This document shows positions 8,463 through 16,797 of a stretch of 43,011 nucleotides of DNA, piece after piece. Source of the DNA: a virus. Position numbers and translations under genes: made by a program. The notes below the pieces were generated by a model that worked only from the letters and a program-made list of their open reading frames with translations, was not told the origin of the DNA and made no database searches. The DNA lies in the IMG/VR virus record IMGVR_UViG_3300047558_000150, positions 1 to 43,011 of that record, one strand, 5' to 3'. The number at the start of each line of letters is the position of its first letter. The stretch's first letter is position 1.

Positions 8463-10373
8463 TTACTCTCCTTTTGTAGCCATACCACGCAATTCAATGC
8501 GCGTAGGCTCTTCTTTCTTTAATGCCTCTTTGAGCGCATTAGCAATCGCAGCAGCTTGGTATTTCTCAGGGTTCTTGACAGGTGCAGTACCTACCAAGCC
8601 CTTTTCTTGTAGCTTACGCAATGCGTTCTGGACGCCATAGAAGACATCATCATTTAGCAACTCTTTGGGTGACTTCAGAATCTGCTTAGCACCATCACCA
8701 ACGGCACCGCCTTTGCGAGACAATAGGCGCAAGCCTTGAATCGCTTCATCAGTGTTGAGGTTAAGGCCAGATCTGCCACCAGTTAGTAGCTCTTGGAAGC
8801 CACCACCAAGTGGCATGCGAGTGTCTTTGAGGACCTCGTTGCGAGTAGCCAAGTTCTGTGACTCAAGTGCAGCCGCAGCTTGCTTCTGTGCGAGTGCTTT
8901 TGCAGTAGCACCTTTGATAGCGTCTTGGCCAACAGCGGCAAGGTCGCCTACAGTGTCACCAGCTGCAACACCTGCTTCATCTAAACCTTGTGCAACGCGT
9001 TCCATGCTGCGCTTTAAGACAGGTGCAGTACCTTGCTGCAAGAGAACCGTGTCAACGAGACGACCAGCACCACCACCAACCGCTTTACCGGCTAGTTGTC
9101 CAGGCATTCCACCTACAGTGCCAACAGTCTTACCTGCCATAGAGCCAAGGGCTTCAAAAATACCACCCTGGTTCTTCTTCATCGAGTTGAAGGTGACTGT
9201 ATCTAGGTCTTTTACAGCGGCTTTGATTGCAGCCTTAGCTTTATCGCTAACATTTAGTGCATCAATGATTGCATCATCAGTTCGGAAGCCACGTGCAAGC
9301 TCTTTGGCGAGTTCTTCGTCTTTGATTTCGCCTGTGATAGCTCGATTATGGCGAGCAGCACGTGAAACGATGGCTTTTGCCTCTTTGGCAGCTTCAGTAT
9401 CGATCTCGCCCGACTTGCGCAGCGATTCAACTGTGCTAACTGCCGTCTGTTTGAGCTTATCTCCAACGTTCTTGAAGATTTCATCATCTGGAATTGCTCG
9501 TTGTGGGTCCGCCGCTGCGACTCGTGCCTTCTCAGACAAGAAAAGCTCACGCACACGGATGTCAGAAGCAACTGAGTTGGGGTTCTCAGAGAGTTTCTCA
9601 AGAGCTTTCGCTGCTTTCGAGGACACTTCTGTAGTGCCAGGAGCCTGGGCCTTAACCAAGGCTTGTGCTTCAGCTGAAAGTTTATTTACTGGGACAGCTA
9701 CACCGGCAATGTCTTTGACCTTATCGACAACAGCACCACTGGCTTGCGCCAACTTATTCACAACAATAGGTGCAGCGCCACCAAGGGCAGCACCAAGAGG
9801 AACAGCTGTAGCACCTTCGATAGCTCGGTCAGTTAAGTCACCTTCAGCGGACCCAGAGCCATACAAGCCAGCACTAGCGCCACCAGTGACCATGCCTGTT
9901 TTCACAGCAGTTGGGGCAATGCCTAACTTAGTGAGCCCTGCTTTAGCTAGAGAAGCACCTTTCGTGATGGGCAAGAATGCACCACCAAGTTGGCCTACTG
10001 TACGTGCAGTGCCACCTTCAGCATCACGGGCACGATGAGCTTGTAAGCGTTCATCATAGGAGGCATCAGGCTTTACGTCTTTGCCAGTGGTATTCAGTCC
10101 AGTGAGTTGATCGAGCTTAGCAGCGATCTCATCAGAGTAACCAAAGGTCAAAGTATCAGCAGCACCCCGCACAGCATCATCGATGGTCTTCAAAAGAGAA
10201 CCACTTTGCTTAGGTACAGGTGCTGCAGGTGCAGACGCTGGAGCTGGAGCTGCTTTAGGTTTTACGGAAGTAGCGATCTCTTCCACCGTCTTGGCCTGAT
10301 CCTCAGGCGACAGCTTTAAGAAGGCATCATCGACTGTGACACGGCCAACACCATCAATGTTTAGTGTTGCCAT
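8463..10373 (-). CDS. Internal virion / DNA-ejection protein candidate
   Basis: 636 residues, extremely Ala-, Gly- and Lys-rich. The N-terminus (MATLNIDGVGRVTVDDAFLK) resembles the short start domain found in several podoviral internal virion proteins. There follows a Pro/Ala linker (residues ~38-55) and Gly/Ala-rich stretches that could be membrane-active (e.g. GGASAGLYGSG, AVPLGAALGGAAPIV), then long amphipathic helices. In a podovirus this composition and a location among structural genes fits a protein released into the host during genome entry. This is inference; no enzymatic motif is seen. Confidence 0.6.
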   Translation of the reverse strand: MATLNIDGVGRVTVDDAFLKLSPEDQAKTVEEIATSVKPKAAPAPASAPAAPVPKQSGSLLKTIDDAVRGAADTLTFGYSDEIAAKLDQLTGLNTTGKDVKPDASYDERLQAHRARDAEGGTARTVGQLGGAFLPITKGASLAKAGLTKLGIAPTAVKTGMVTGGASAGLYGSGSAEGDLTDRAIEGATAVPLGAALGGAAPIVVNKLAQASGAVVDKVKDIAGVAVPVNKLSAEAQALVKAQAPGTTEVSSKAAKALEKLSENPNSVASDIRVRELFLSEKARVAAADPQRAIPDDEIFKNVGDKLKQTAVSTVESLRKSGEIDTEAAKEAKAIVSRAARHNRAITGEIKDEELAKELARGFRTDDAIIDALNVSDKAKAAIKAAVKDLDTVTFNSMKKNQGGIFEALGSMAGKTVGTVGGMPGQLAGKAVGGGAGRLVDTVLLQQGTAPVLKRSMERVAQGLDEAGVAAGDTVGDLAAVGQDAIKGATAKALAQKQAAAALESQNLATRNEVLKDTRMPLGGGFQELLTGGRSGLNLNTDEAIQGLRLLSRKGGAVGDGAKQILKSPKELLNDDVFYGVQNALRKLQEKGLVGTAPVKNPEKYQAAAIANALKEALKKEEPTRIELRGMATKGE

Positions 10374-11477
10374 TTAATTTCCTTCGACAGTGAATCCGAT
10401 TCCAGATTTAGTTTTGCCACTAGGTGCAGCAATTGCGGGTTGGTTACCAAATAAAGGCTCGACGCCTTGTGATGTACGGCGACGATCAACCAATGCGGCT
10501 TTGTCTTTAGCAATTTTCGTTTGAGCAGTTGCCCAACGCTCTAATGCATTACGCATTGCGGTTGTATCATTGCCTGCAAAAGCAGCAGTTAGTTCTTCAG
10601 CGGCTCGGATGGCATCACCCTCAGTCTGCACGCCCTTGTTCATACGCAAGGATTCATTGCGAATCTGTGTGACTGTGGACTGCAGTTCCTGATAGCGTTG
10701 GCTTTCAGGTGAAGACTTGCCAAACCAGTTCTGTGACTTCTTGTAGGCATTGGCCAATGGACCAAGTTCGAGCTGCGCTTTACCACTTTCATCTGGAGTG
10801 AGCTGAGCAATGATAGGCTGCAACTGATTTACGTTGCGTGTGGCTGTTTGCACAGTCTCAATATCACTATCTTCAGACTTCTGAAGTGATGGATTGAGTT
10901 TACCGCCACCAGCCAGCTTACGTTCAAGCAAAGCCAATTGGGCAGCCTGAGAGCCAGCAGCACGGCGGTCTGCAGCATCAATCGCCATCTGCGAGCGTCG
11001 TTCAGCAGAATCAAGCTGAGCCTGTTGGCGTGCATCAACACGGCCTTGCTGAGCTTCATAAGCTTGAACAGCAGCATCGTTGACAACAGTTTCTGTACGA
11101 CCATCAGGATAGGTTAAAAGCACATGGCCAGGAACGCCTGCTGGAGTGACTGAGGGTTTATTCGCCTTCAGCTCTTCAAGGCTTAACTTACGTGCAGCGA
11201 TGCGACGCTGTGCGCCTTCATCCAAGCCTTTGTTGAAGCCTGTAAGACCAGCTGACAGTTTCTGACCAGTAGTGCCAGGAGCTAGCAAGCCAGCACCGGC
11301 CTGAATCATGCCGTCATAGACATCATTAGGGTCAGTAGCACTTAAAATGCCACGTGGTGCTTGAGGCTGTTGTGGTTGTTGACCACCCAAATACTGAGCC
11401 AAAATGGCTTGCTTGGATGGCGCATTGGGGTCCTGTGTCTGTTGCGGAGTACCCAACCATTCATCTAAAAATCCCAT
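10374..11477 (-). CDS. Virion-associated helical protein (ejection-type), unknown
   Basis: 367 residues, start MGFLDEWLGTPQQTQDPNAP, with AAGGAGAAACC upstream. A Gln/Pro-rich N-terminus is followed by a long coiled-coil region (residues ~120-200, rich in Ala, Gln, Arg) and more helices. It is adjacent to the other two ejection-type proteins and probably belongs to the same internal or tail complex. There are no catalytic motifs. Confidence 0.65.
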   Translation of the reverse strand: MGFLDEWLGTPQQTQDPNAPSKQAILAQYLGGQQPQQPQAPRGILSATDPNDVYDGMIQAGAGLLAPGTTGQKLSAGLTGFNKGLDEGAQRRIAARKLSLEELKANKPSVTPAGVPGHVLLTYPDGRTETVVNDAAVQAYEAQQGRVDARQQAQLDSAERRSQMAIDAADRRAAGSQAAQLALLERKLAGGGKLNPSLQKSEDSDIETVQTATRNVNQLQPIIAQLTPDESGKAQLELGPLANAYKKSQNWFGKSSPESQRYQELQSTVTQIRNESLRMNKGVQTEGDAIRAAEELTAAFAGNDTTAMRNALERWATAQTKIAKDKAALVDRRRTSQGVEPLFGNQPAIAAPSGKTKSGIGFTVEGN

Positions 11478-11486
11478 GGTTTCTCC

Positions 11487-12527
11487 TTAAAGACCAAAGA
11501 CGCCAGTGCCTTTGAGTTTGCCCATTGTGCCGAAAGCACCGAGGCCACCACCCAAAGCACCAGTGAGTGCACCACCAAGTCCGCCACCAACAGTAGGTGC
11601 AGTAGACGAGCTCGTGCCACCATAATTGCCACCAACGGCACCCATGTACTGTTGAATGTAATTGAGAGGGTTCTGATTGGCTTCGTTGAATTGAGCCATG
11701 TTGGCGTTGATTTGGTTCTGATCCTGATTCTGATACAAACCACCAGCTGCATTAAGGGCATCAAAGTTGCCAGCAGCGTAGTTCTGACCAGCGCCCAAAC
11801 CAGTGAGACCAGAATTGAATGAATTTAGGAGGCCACTATTGGCACCCAACATGTTCGTCAAGTTCTGATTGTACTGACTCTGACCTTGCGCCAGACCTGT
11901 ATTGAACAAGTTGCTACGAATGCTGCTGCTCAAGTCAGTTAGACGATCAGCGGCACCACGTTGCAGAATTGCAGACTCTACGCCAGCGCGAGTGGAGTTA
12001 GTGTTACCTGTACCGCTGGCGCGAAGACCAGCACCAGGCAACTGATTCTCATACAGGTTGCGTGTGACATCGCGTGAAGATGCATCAATGAGACCATTGG
12101 CATAAGGGCTGCTAGCATAAGCGTTAGCTGTAGAGAGGATTGATTGAGTAGGGTCTTGGCTTGCACGATTGAAAATCGCATTGGCATTGTTGCTGTAATC
12201 AGCAGCACCATTCAACATACTAGTTGAGGCATTGTTGATTAGGTTTGCATTGCCAAAGCCTTGACCTTGTGTGACATTACCAAGCCAGTTTGCACCACTG
12301 GTCTGGAAGGGGTTCAAACCAGCTACGCGCTGGCCTGTGTAAGCGGGGTTCTGTAGTGCATTGCCAAGCGCATCCTTGGCTGAGCTAAAACCGTATTTGA
12401 GATAATCCTGTTGTGGTTCCCAAGGGTTGCTCGAAGAAGTAGTCGTGCCACCACCAGAGCCTTGGCTACCGGCAAGACCACCTAATACGGAGGCACCAAT
12501 GCCTACGGTTACTGGGTCCATTCCCAT
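11487..12527 (-). CDS. Gly/Asn/Ala-rich virion protein (DNA-ejection type)
   Basis: 346 residues. The N-terminus (MGMDPVTVGIGASVLGGLAG) is a hydrophobic Gly-rich segment; the middle is rich in Asn, Gln and Ser; the C-terminus is a Gly/Ala/Leu membrane-active-like stretch (GGGLGGALTGALGGGLGAFG). Proteins of this composition in podoviral structural modules are usually injected or internal virion proteins. Together with the next two genes it forms a three-gene set comparable in position to T7 gp14-gp16, though sequence similarity is not evident. Confidence 0.6.
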   Translation of the reverse strand: MGMDPVTVGIGASVLGGLAGSQGSGGGTTTSSSNPWEPQQDYLKYGFSSAKDALGNALQNPAYTGQRVAGLNPFQTSGANWLGNVTQGQGFGNANLINNASTSMLNGAADYSNNANAIFNRASQDPTQSILSTANAYASSPYANGLIDASSRDVTRNLYENQLPGAGLRASGTGNTNSTRAGVESAILQRGAADRLTDLSSSIRSNLFNTGLAQGQSQYNQNLTNMLGANSGLLNSFNSGLTGLGAGQNYAAGNFDALNAAGGLYQNQDQNQINANMAQFNEANQNPLNYIQQYMGAVGGNYGGTSSSTAPTVGGGLGGALTGALGGGLGAFGTMGKLKGTGVFGL

Positions 12528-12529
12528 AA

Positions 12530-12823
12530 TTAGTTCCTAACGTATAATTCTCTATATTTGAGATCTGATCCCAACACCCGTTCGACAAATACAAAGCCGA
12601 ACAGCTCTAAAAATTTCTTGTGTTTTTTATCGCCAATCTCGTGAAAGGCATAAATCGGGTCGTCTTTGAGATAGACCAACAAACCGAAGTCCTCTTGCAA
12701 ACTCCTGCGAATGGCAGGGGTCCACTTGTAGACATCGCAGTGAATGATACTGGCGTCCCTATAGTTCTCTAGGAAAACAGTGTAGAAGGGCTTCACAATA
12801 ACCGGTACTCTAGTTTTGCGCAT
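12530..12823 (-). CDS. GNAT-like small virion-region protein
   Basis: 97 residues, start MRKTRVPVIVKPFYTVFLEN. The C-terminal half (KFLELFGFVFVERVLGSDLK) resembles the last strands of GNAT acetyltransferase-like proteins that many podoviruses carry beside ejection proteins (the T7 gp13 / DUF2833 area). It is too short for a full GNAT fold, so enzymatic activity is doubtful. Its ATG overlaps the TAA of the upstream coiled-coil gene (TAATG). Confidence 0.6.
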   Translation of the reverse strand: MRKTRVPVIVKPFYTVFLENYRDASIIHCDVYKWTPAIRRSLQEDFGLLVYLKDDPIYAFHEIGDKKHKKFLELFGFVFVERVLGSDLKYRELYVRN

Positions 12824-12996
12824 TAGGGCCCCTCTAGTGTAGTCACCCTCGAATCAAGTTCTTTAAGGGCGTCCACCACAGTCTGAAGCATCTGCTCAAT
12901 TTTCTTCAGCTCAAGCTGCAGATACTGCAACTGAGATTCTGGCAAAGCGGGCTGTGGGCCGCGTGCATAAGACTGCAGTGGAACGGTGAATGACAT
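12823..12996 (-). CDS. 57-residue coiled-coil protein
   Basis: Start MSFTVPLQSYARGPQPALPE, then a clean heptad coiled coil to the C-terminus (LQYLQLELKKIEQMLQTVVD and on to LEGP). The stop overlaps the next ATG by one base. It fills the gap between the large tail protein and the GNAT-like gene. It is probably a small structural or assembly factor; function unknown. Confidence 0.7.
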   Translation of the reverse strand: MSFTVPLQSYARGPQPALPESQLQYLQLELKKIEQMLQTVVDALKELDSRVTTLEGP

Positions 12997-12999
12997 AAA

Positions 13000-14715
13000 T
13001 TACCTGTGACTCAAAATTAGAATATCGGCATCAAAGCCAGAGATCCTGAAGTTCTCGATATTGTTTGTGCTGATCCTATAGGCCAAATACCGGCCTGCCA
13101 CTTTGGTATCGACACGGTAAGCCTCATCAGGCTTATAGTCGAACTGAGTAGCATAGACGATTGCACCACCAGGGAGATCCGTAGACCCTAGTTCCCAATG
13201 GAATGAACCATCAGTCACTTCAAATTCAGCCTGAGGAATGATGCCACGAATTGTCTTGTAGCCACGCAAACCAGCCTGGATCTCATCTAGGTCAATACCA
13301 GAACGAGATACGTAAGCAGGCTTGAAGGTCTCCAAAGCTGCAGGAAGGTTCACTGCACCAACTGTAGGGAGGTCAATGGCATAGACACGGGATTCAGTCA
13401 GGCCATTTGCATTGTCAGTGATGCCCAACATAATTGGGATCTTTGGCGTTGAAGTCTCAAACGACACATAGTCTGTGTTGTAGTTCTCGTAGCTATCAGT
13501 GACATCAGGGAACAGCGTCTTGTTCAGATTGACCTGAGCCTCAGCACCGCCAACTACGTTGGGCACATCCATGAAGGACCAAGTGTCCTCACGGTAGTTA
13601 TAGATTGCTGCCCTATTACAGAATTGTGTATTTGTGAAGTTGGCTTCGTTCTGGCGTGTGTAGTAACAGAAGTAGATGAAGTTGGCGACCGAATCATGGA
13701 GTACAAAGAAGCGATTCTTCTTATTCAAGTCCAGGTTCTTAAAGATTCGACGACGGACACGACCATCAGCAATAGACTTCTTCGTACTGCCATCATGAAC
13801 ATACAAGTCATCTGTACCAAAGACAAAGTGCTTGCCTTCAACCTCGGCAACGCAATTGACGTTGATCAAACCACCAGTCGGGAATAAACGACGGAAGTTG
13901 AACACATAGCTTGAGCCTGTGTATTCCATAAGCCAAACTTGGTCTGAGCTATAGATGACAAACTGAGTACCAAGAGACAAACCATCCACAATGGGGTTCT
14001 TCATCTCACCCAAGACGTTCTCACCAGCCACATTGGTTGTGCTTGTGGGGTCCCAAAAGACATCAGTAGTGGCAGACCCATAGGGAACTGGATCACTCCA
14101 CTTGACCATGGTTGGGTACGTATTGGCACCCTTGGTCACATTCAAGGCGATCAAGAAGTCATTGTAGGACCGCATGACTGCGCATGAATCTGTGGTCGGC
14201 CATTGGGTTGTATTGAAGTAACCATAGGTCGTATCAGACTGCAGATTACGTGCATAAGGGACCATGCCCTTACGGGACAAGACTGACATGCCAGCAACCT
14301 GGCAAGATGCCCAAGGCTGCTCATTGGTGGCCAGTGAACCTGTAGATGGGGTTACAACCTGTAGCTGACCTGCTGGGTAACTCCTGACGGTACCATCATT
14401 GTCACAGACAAAAACGGTCTCACCAGTCGAAGGGTCCGCTACGGAACCCACATACCGAGAGGCATTCGTATTGTTACCCTCGGCAGACTCAAAGTTATTT
14501 GTTTCAGCAGCCCATGTGGTAGACCCAAAGTCTGCCCAGGTCTTGACTGATTTCACAGCCGAATAAAGCTGCTTGAAGACAGGAGCACGGGAAATACGGC
14601 CTTCATCGAAAATGACATTATTGCCATCAGAGAAGGCATTAGCTGGAAGATCGTAAGGGTTTGCATCAGTAATTACCCCTACCCCACCAAGATTTCGTAA
14701 GGGTACAACTGCCAT
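13000..14715 (-). CDS. Large tail protein (tail tube / stabilisation type)
   Basis: 571 residues, start MAVVPLRNLGGVGVITDANP. It is beta-rich with many repeated short blocks (GMSVLSRKGM; FVIYSSDQVWLMEYTGSSYV; YNYREDTWSFMDVPN) suggestive of a beta-propeller, as in podoviral tail-tube/stabiliser proteins such as T7 gp12 or P22 gp10. The opening phrase about a 'NPYDLPANAFSDGNNVIF' segment is typical of these. The start follows the preceding stop by one base. The exact tail part is inferred. Confidence 0.65.
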   Translation of the reverse strand: MAVVPLRNLGGVGVITDANPYDLPANAFSDGNNVIFDEGRISRAPVFKQLYSAVKSVKTWADFGSTTWAAETNNFESAEGNNTNASRYVGSVADPSTGETVFVCDNDGTVRSYPAGQLQVVTPSTGSLATNEQPWASCQVAGMSVLSRKGMVPYARNLQSDTTYGYFNTTQWPTTDSCAVMRSYNDFLIALNVTKGANTYPTMVKWSDPVPYGSATTDVFWDPTSTTNVAGENVLGEMKNPIVDGLSLGTQFVIYSSDQVWLMEYTGSSYVFNFRRLFPTGGLINVNCVAEVEGKHFVFGTDDLYVHDGSTKKSIADGRVRRRIFKNLDLNKKNRFFVLHDSVANFIYFCYYTRQNEANFTNTQFCNRAAIYNYREDTWSFMDVPNVVGGAEAQVNLNKTLFPDVTDSYENYNTDYVSFETSTPKIPIMLGITDNANGLTESRVYAIDLPTVGAVNLPAALETFKPAYVSRSGIDLDEIQAGLRGYKTIRGIIPQAEFEVTDGSFHWELGSTDLPGGAIVYATQFDYKPDEAYRVDTKVAGRYLAYRISTNNIENFRISGFDADILILSHR

Positions 14716-14716
14716 A

Positions 14717-15382
14717 TTAGACCTTCATAATGTAAGCAAGAGCGTAGTAAGGAGGACGGTTCTCATGGGAGAGACCACCACCTGTAGTGGCTGCAGAGGC
14801 AGACACATTGTGAGTGTGAGCTGCTGCGGTACCAAGGGAAATACCAGTAGTGGCTGTGGATGTTGAGGCTGAGCCACCTTGACCATAGAAACCACCTGAG
14901 GAGGCCGAGGTAGAACCAGCGACAGGCTGAATGGTGCTATGGCTGTGCCCAGGGTCAGAGACACTATGGGAGTGAGCGCCAGCAGAAGCTGTGGTCGCTG
15001 AGATCACATGGGTATGCCCAGGGATCTGGCTCTCAGACAGGGTTACCGAATCAGCACCACCAGTGGCACCGACAGCATACGCATCACCAGCACCTACAAT
15101 AAATCGATTCTTGAGGTTAGGGGTCCCATTGGTACCATCACAGAGCGCCCACCCAGCAGGGACAGCACCAACAGCACCTGACCACATGGCAATAATACCA
15201 GCGGCAATAGGTGTGTTTAGGGTTCCAGGGGTTGCTGTGACTGGGGCATCCAGATTGGGAAAGGTATTCTTCAGGACCGACTTAATAAGACGCAAATGGT
15301 CATCGGCCTGGGAAACAGCATCAGTAGAAAGGGGATTGGCTACATTAAGCTGTGCAATATAAGAAGCAGTTTCAAGAGCCAT
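14717..15382 (-). CDS. Tail collar-domain protein, copy 2
   Basis: 221 residues. It has the phage tail collar signature GWALCDGTNGTPNLKNRFIV (residues ~77-96) followed by His pairs (GHTH, AHSHS, GHSHS, AHTHN) that in T4 short-fibre-like proteins bind metal along the trimer axis, and it ends PPYYALAYIMKV. It shares start, collar and C-terminus with the gene at 15384-16067; they are tandem paralogues. Stop and next start are separated by one base. It is likely a receptor-binding or short tail-fibre component. Confidence 0.85.
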   Translation of the reverse strand: MALETASYIAQLNVANPLSTDAVSQADDHLRLIKSVLKNTFPNLDAPVTATPGTLNTPIAAGIIAMWSGAVGAVPAGWALCDGTNGTPNLKNRFIVGAGDAYAVGATGGADSVTLSESQIPGHTHVISATTASAGAHSHSVSDPGHSHSTIQPVAGSTSASSGGFYGQGGSASTSTATTGISLGTAAAHTHNVSASAATTGGGLSHENRPPYYALAYIMKV

Positions 15383-15383
15383 A

Positions 15384-16067
15384 TTAAGCTTTCATAATGT
15401 AGCACAAGGCATAGTAAGGGTTTCTGATGTCAATAGCTGAGCCAGAACCTGTGGAACCTGTAGTACCTGAGACACTATGGGTATGGTTGGCGCTTTGAGT
15501 ACCGGATGAGGCAGTGATACCTGTAGTGGCACCAGCCGTCTGACGGGTACCTGTGTCAGTATCTTGGGCAGTAAAGCCTGGGCCAGAACCATTGCTTCCA
15601 CCAGTGTAAATACCATGGACGTGCCCTGGGTCACTGATGGTGATACCGTGATTGTGGGTTGCACTCTCAGTGCCAGTAGTGGCTGAGAAGCTGTGGGTAT
15701 GGCCTGGGATCTGGGAACTGCTCAGGGTTACCGAGGCATTGCCTCCAGTGGCCCCTACGGCATAGGAATTACCTGCACCAACGACAAACTTGTCCTGGAG
15801 ATTAGGGGTCCCGTTGGTACCATCACAAAGGTACCATCCAGTAGGGATCGCGGTCTTTGCGCCTGTCCAGAGGATCACGCCTCCAGATGGTACCGGAGTA
15901 TTCAATTGGTCCTGGGTCAGGGTTACTGGTCCAGTGACATTGGGAAAGGTTGCCTTGATGGCAGACTTAATGAGACGGATATGGTCATCACCAGCAGAAA
16001 TTGGGTCAGACCCTAAGGGGTTAATGGCATTCAGCTGGTTAATGTAGGTTGCAGTTTCAAGTGACAT
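15384..16067 (-). CDS. Tail collar-domain protein, copy 1
   Basis: 227 residues from the ATG at 16067 (MSLETATYINQLNAINPLGS), chosen because it aligns with the start of the downstream paralogue. The open frame extends 26 codons further upstream but without similarity. It contains GWYLCDGTNGTPNLQDKFVV, GHTHS, THNHG, GHVHG and NHTHS, and ends NPYYALCYIMKA. No strong ribosome site precedes 16067. It is the first gene of the structural block after the noncoding segment, so a late promoter should lie just upstream. Confidence 0.82.
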   Translation of the reverse strand: MSLETATYINQLNAINPLGSDPISAGDDHIRLIKSAIKATFPNVTGPVTLTQDQLNTPVPSGGVILWTGAKTAIPTGWYLCDGTNGTPNLQDKFVVGAGNSYAVGATGGNASVTLSSSQIPGHTHSFSATTGTESATHNHGITISDPGHVHGIYTGGSNGSGPGFTAQDTDTGTRQTAGATTGITASSGTQSANHTHSVSGTTGSTGSGSAIDIRNPYYALCYIMKA

Positions 16068-16510
16068 ATAGGGACTCGGGGAGTGATTAAGGGGACTAGG
16101 GTGAATCCCCAGGCCTATCTGTTGAGAAAGGACAGACGACGACAACGACGCCGGGCTTTAGTGCTCATTCATAAGACGAGCCGACGAGGGCCAGTGGCGG
16201 TACTTCCCAGGGCGGGGTAAGGTACCGCAGGTTACCACAAATGCCGCAGTGTTTGCTGTTGTCGTACCATAAGTTGTTGATTGGTATAGCATTACTCTAG
16301 ATAATACATCTAGTGCTGCTAATAGTTGGCATTTGGAATTGGAAAATCGGAGGCAAAACACCGGGACATTTCACCCCATAAAACGGGCGATGTCCGGACC
16401 TAGGCTCTTCGCGCTTAAAAAAAGACAGACGCAGGACCGCTTAGGACGTGCCAGGTTGCGCGTAAGCTACCTCTGAGTATCAGCGCACATACTCATGGTA
16501 TGCATGGTTG
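16068..16510. other. Noncoding interval between virion genes and tRNA-Trp
   Basis: No convincing protein gene. A weak minus-strand frame at 16158-16361 lacks a ribosome site and a good start. Hairpin-forming segments include 16364-16395 (GGACAT...ATGTCC) and a run of seven T on the minus strand at 16414-16420. That run is preceded by a bulged stem (CGCAACC / GGTCCTGCG), possibly a terminator after the tRNA. A late promoter is expected here but none of the clear dyad motifs is present. Confidence 0.5.
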
Positions 16511-16585
16511 TGGCACACCGAGAAGGACTCGAACCTCCTACCATGGTTTTGGAGACCATTGCTTTGCCTGTTAAGCTATCGGCAC
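16511..16585 (-). tRNA. tRNA-Trp (anticodon CCA)
   Basis: Reading the minus strand, a cloverleaf folds with D stem GCTT/AAGC, anticodon stem ATGGT/ACCAT with loop CTCCAAA (anticodon CCA), T arm GGAGG-TTCGAGT-CCTTC, and an encoded CCA end. The acceptor stem GTGCCGA/TCGGTGT has four Watson-Crick pairs but three consecutive G-U pairs at its end. This is odd and may reduce charging or stability. It lies between reductase and virion genes with no protein gene overlapping. Confidence 0.82.
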
Positions 16586-16689
16586 GTGTTGTGTGTTCAT
16601 ACGGCTGAGGACTACTACCCACCTAGTGGAGCTGGAAGCCAGCATTATCTTGTTAATCCTCATGCGTATAAGCACGGTTGTTGTACATA

Positions 16690-16724
16690 CATGAACAAGA
16701 GGGACAAGGCCGAAGCCAAGTCCC
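16690..16724 (-). terminator. Hairpin after the reductase gene, possible terminator
   Basis: Minus strand: GGGACTTGGC-TTCG-GCCTTGTCCC, five outer and three inner pairs around a TT/TT mismatch with a TTCG tetraloop, followed by a T-rich but interrupted tract (TCTTGTT). The tetraloop and GGG/CCC design match the capsid terminator. The U-tract is weak, so attenuation or RNA protection is also possible. Confidence 0.5.
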
Positions 16725-16776
16725 TTTGTCGCTTAATGCGTATTTAGTATTGCTCAATCATGTGAGCATCGCGCTT

Positions 16777-16797
16777 CATTAGCCATTTGGCAATGAC
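16777..16797 (-). repeat. 21-bp hairpin repeat downstream of the reductase gene
   Basis: Matches 18858-18878 at 20 of 21 positions; the core on the plus strand is GCCATTTGGCAATGAC. It directly abuts the reductase stop codon at 16798. Both copies can form a short stem (CATTG..CC / GG..CAATG type), and the single difference keeps pairing through a G-U. Confidence 0.7.

Noticed and set aside
8752-10038. 428-codon plus-strand open frame
   Set aside because: Antisense to the Ala-rich ejection-type gene on the minus strand; Ser/Ala/Pro bias is expected for the complement and no plus-strand genes occur elsewhere.
14717-16067. Diversity-generating retroelement acting on collar-domain genes
   Set aside because: The duplicated collar genes recall variable-protein/template pairs, but there is no reverse transcriptase anywhere in the window and no adenine-biased template repeat.
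16158-16361. 67-codon minus-strand frame before the collar-domain genes
   Set aside because: Weak start (GTG), no ribosome site and no family pattern; left as part of the noncoding interval.
16508-16747. Plus-strand open frame over the tRNA-Trp region
   Set aside because: It is antisense to a well-folded tRNA and has no recognisable protein features.
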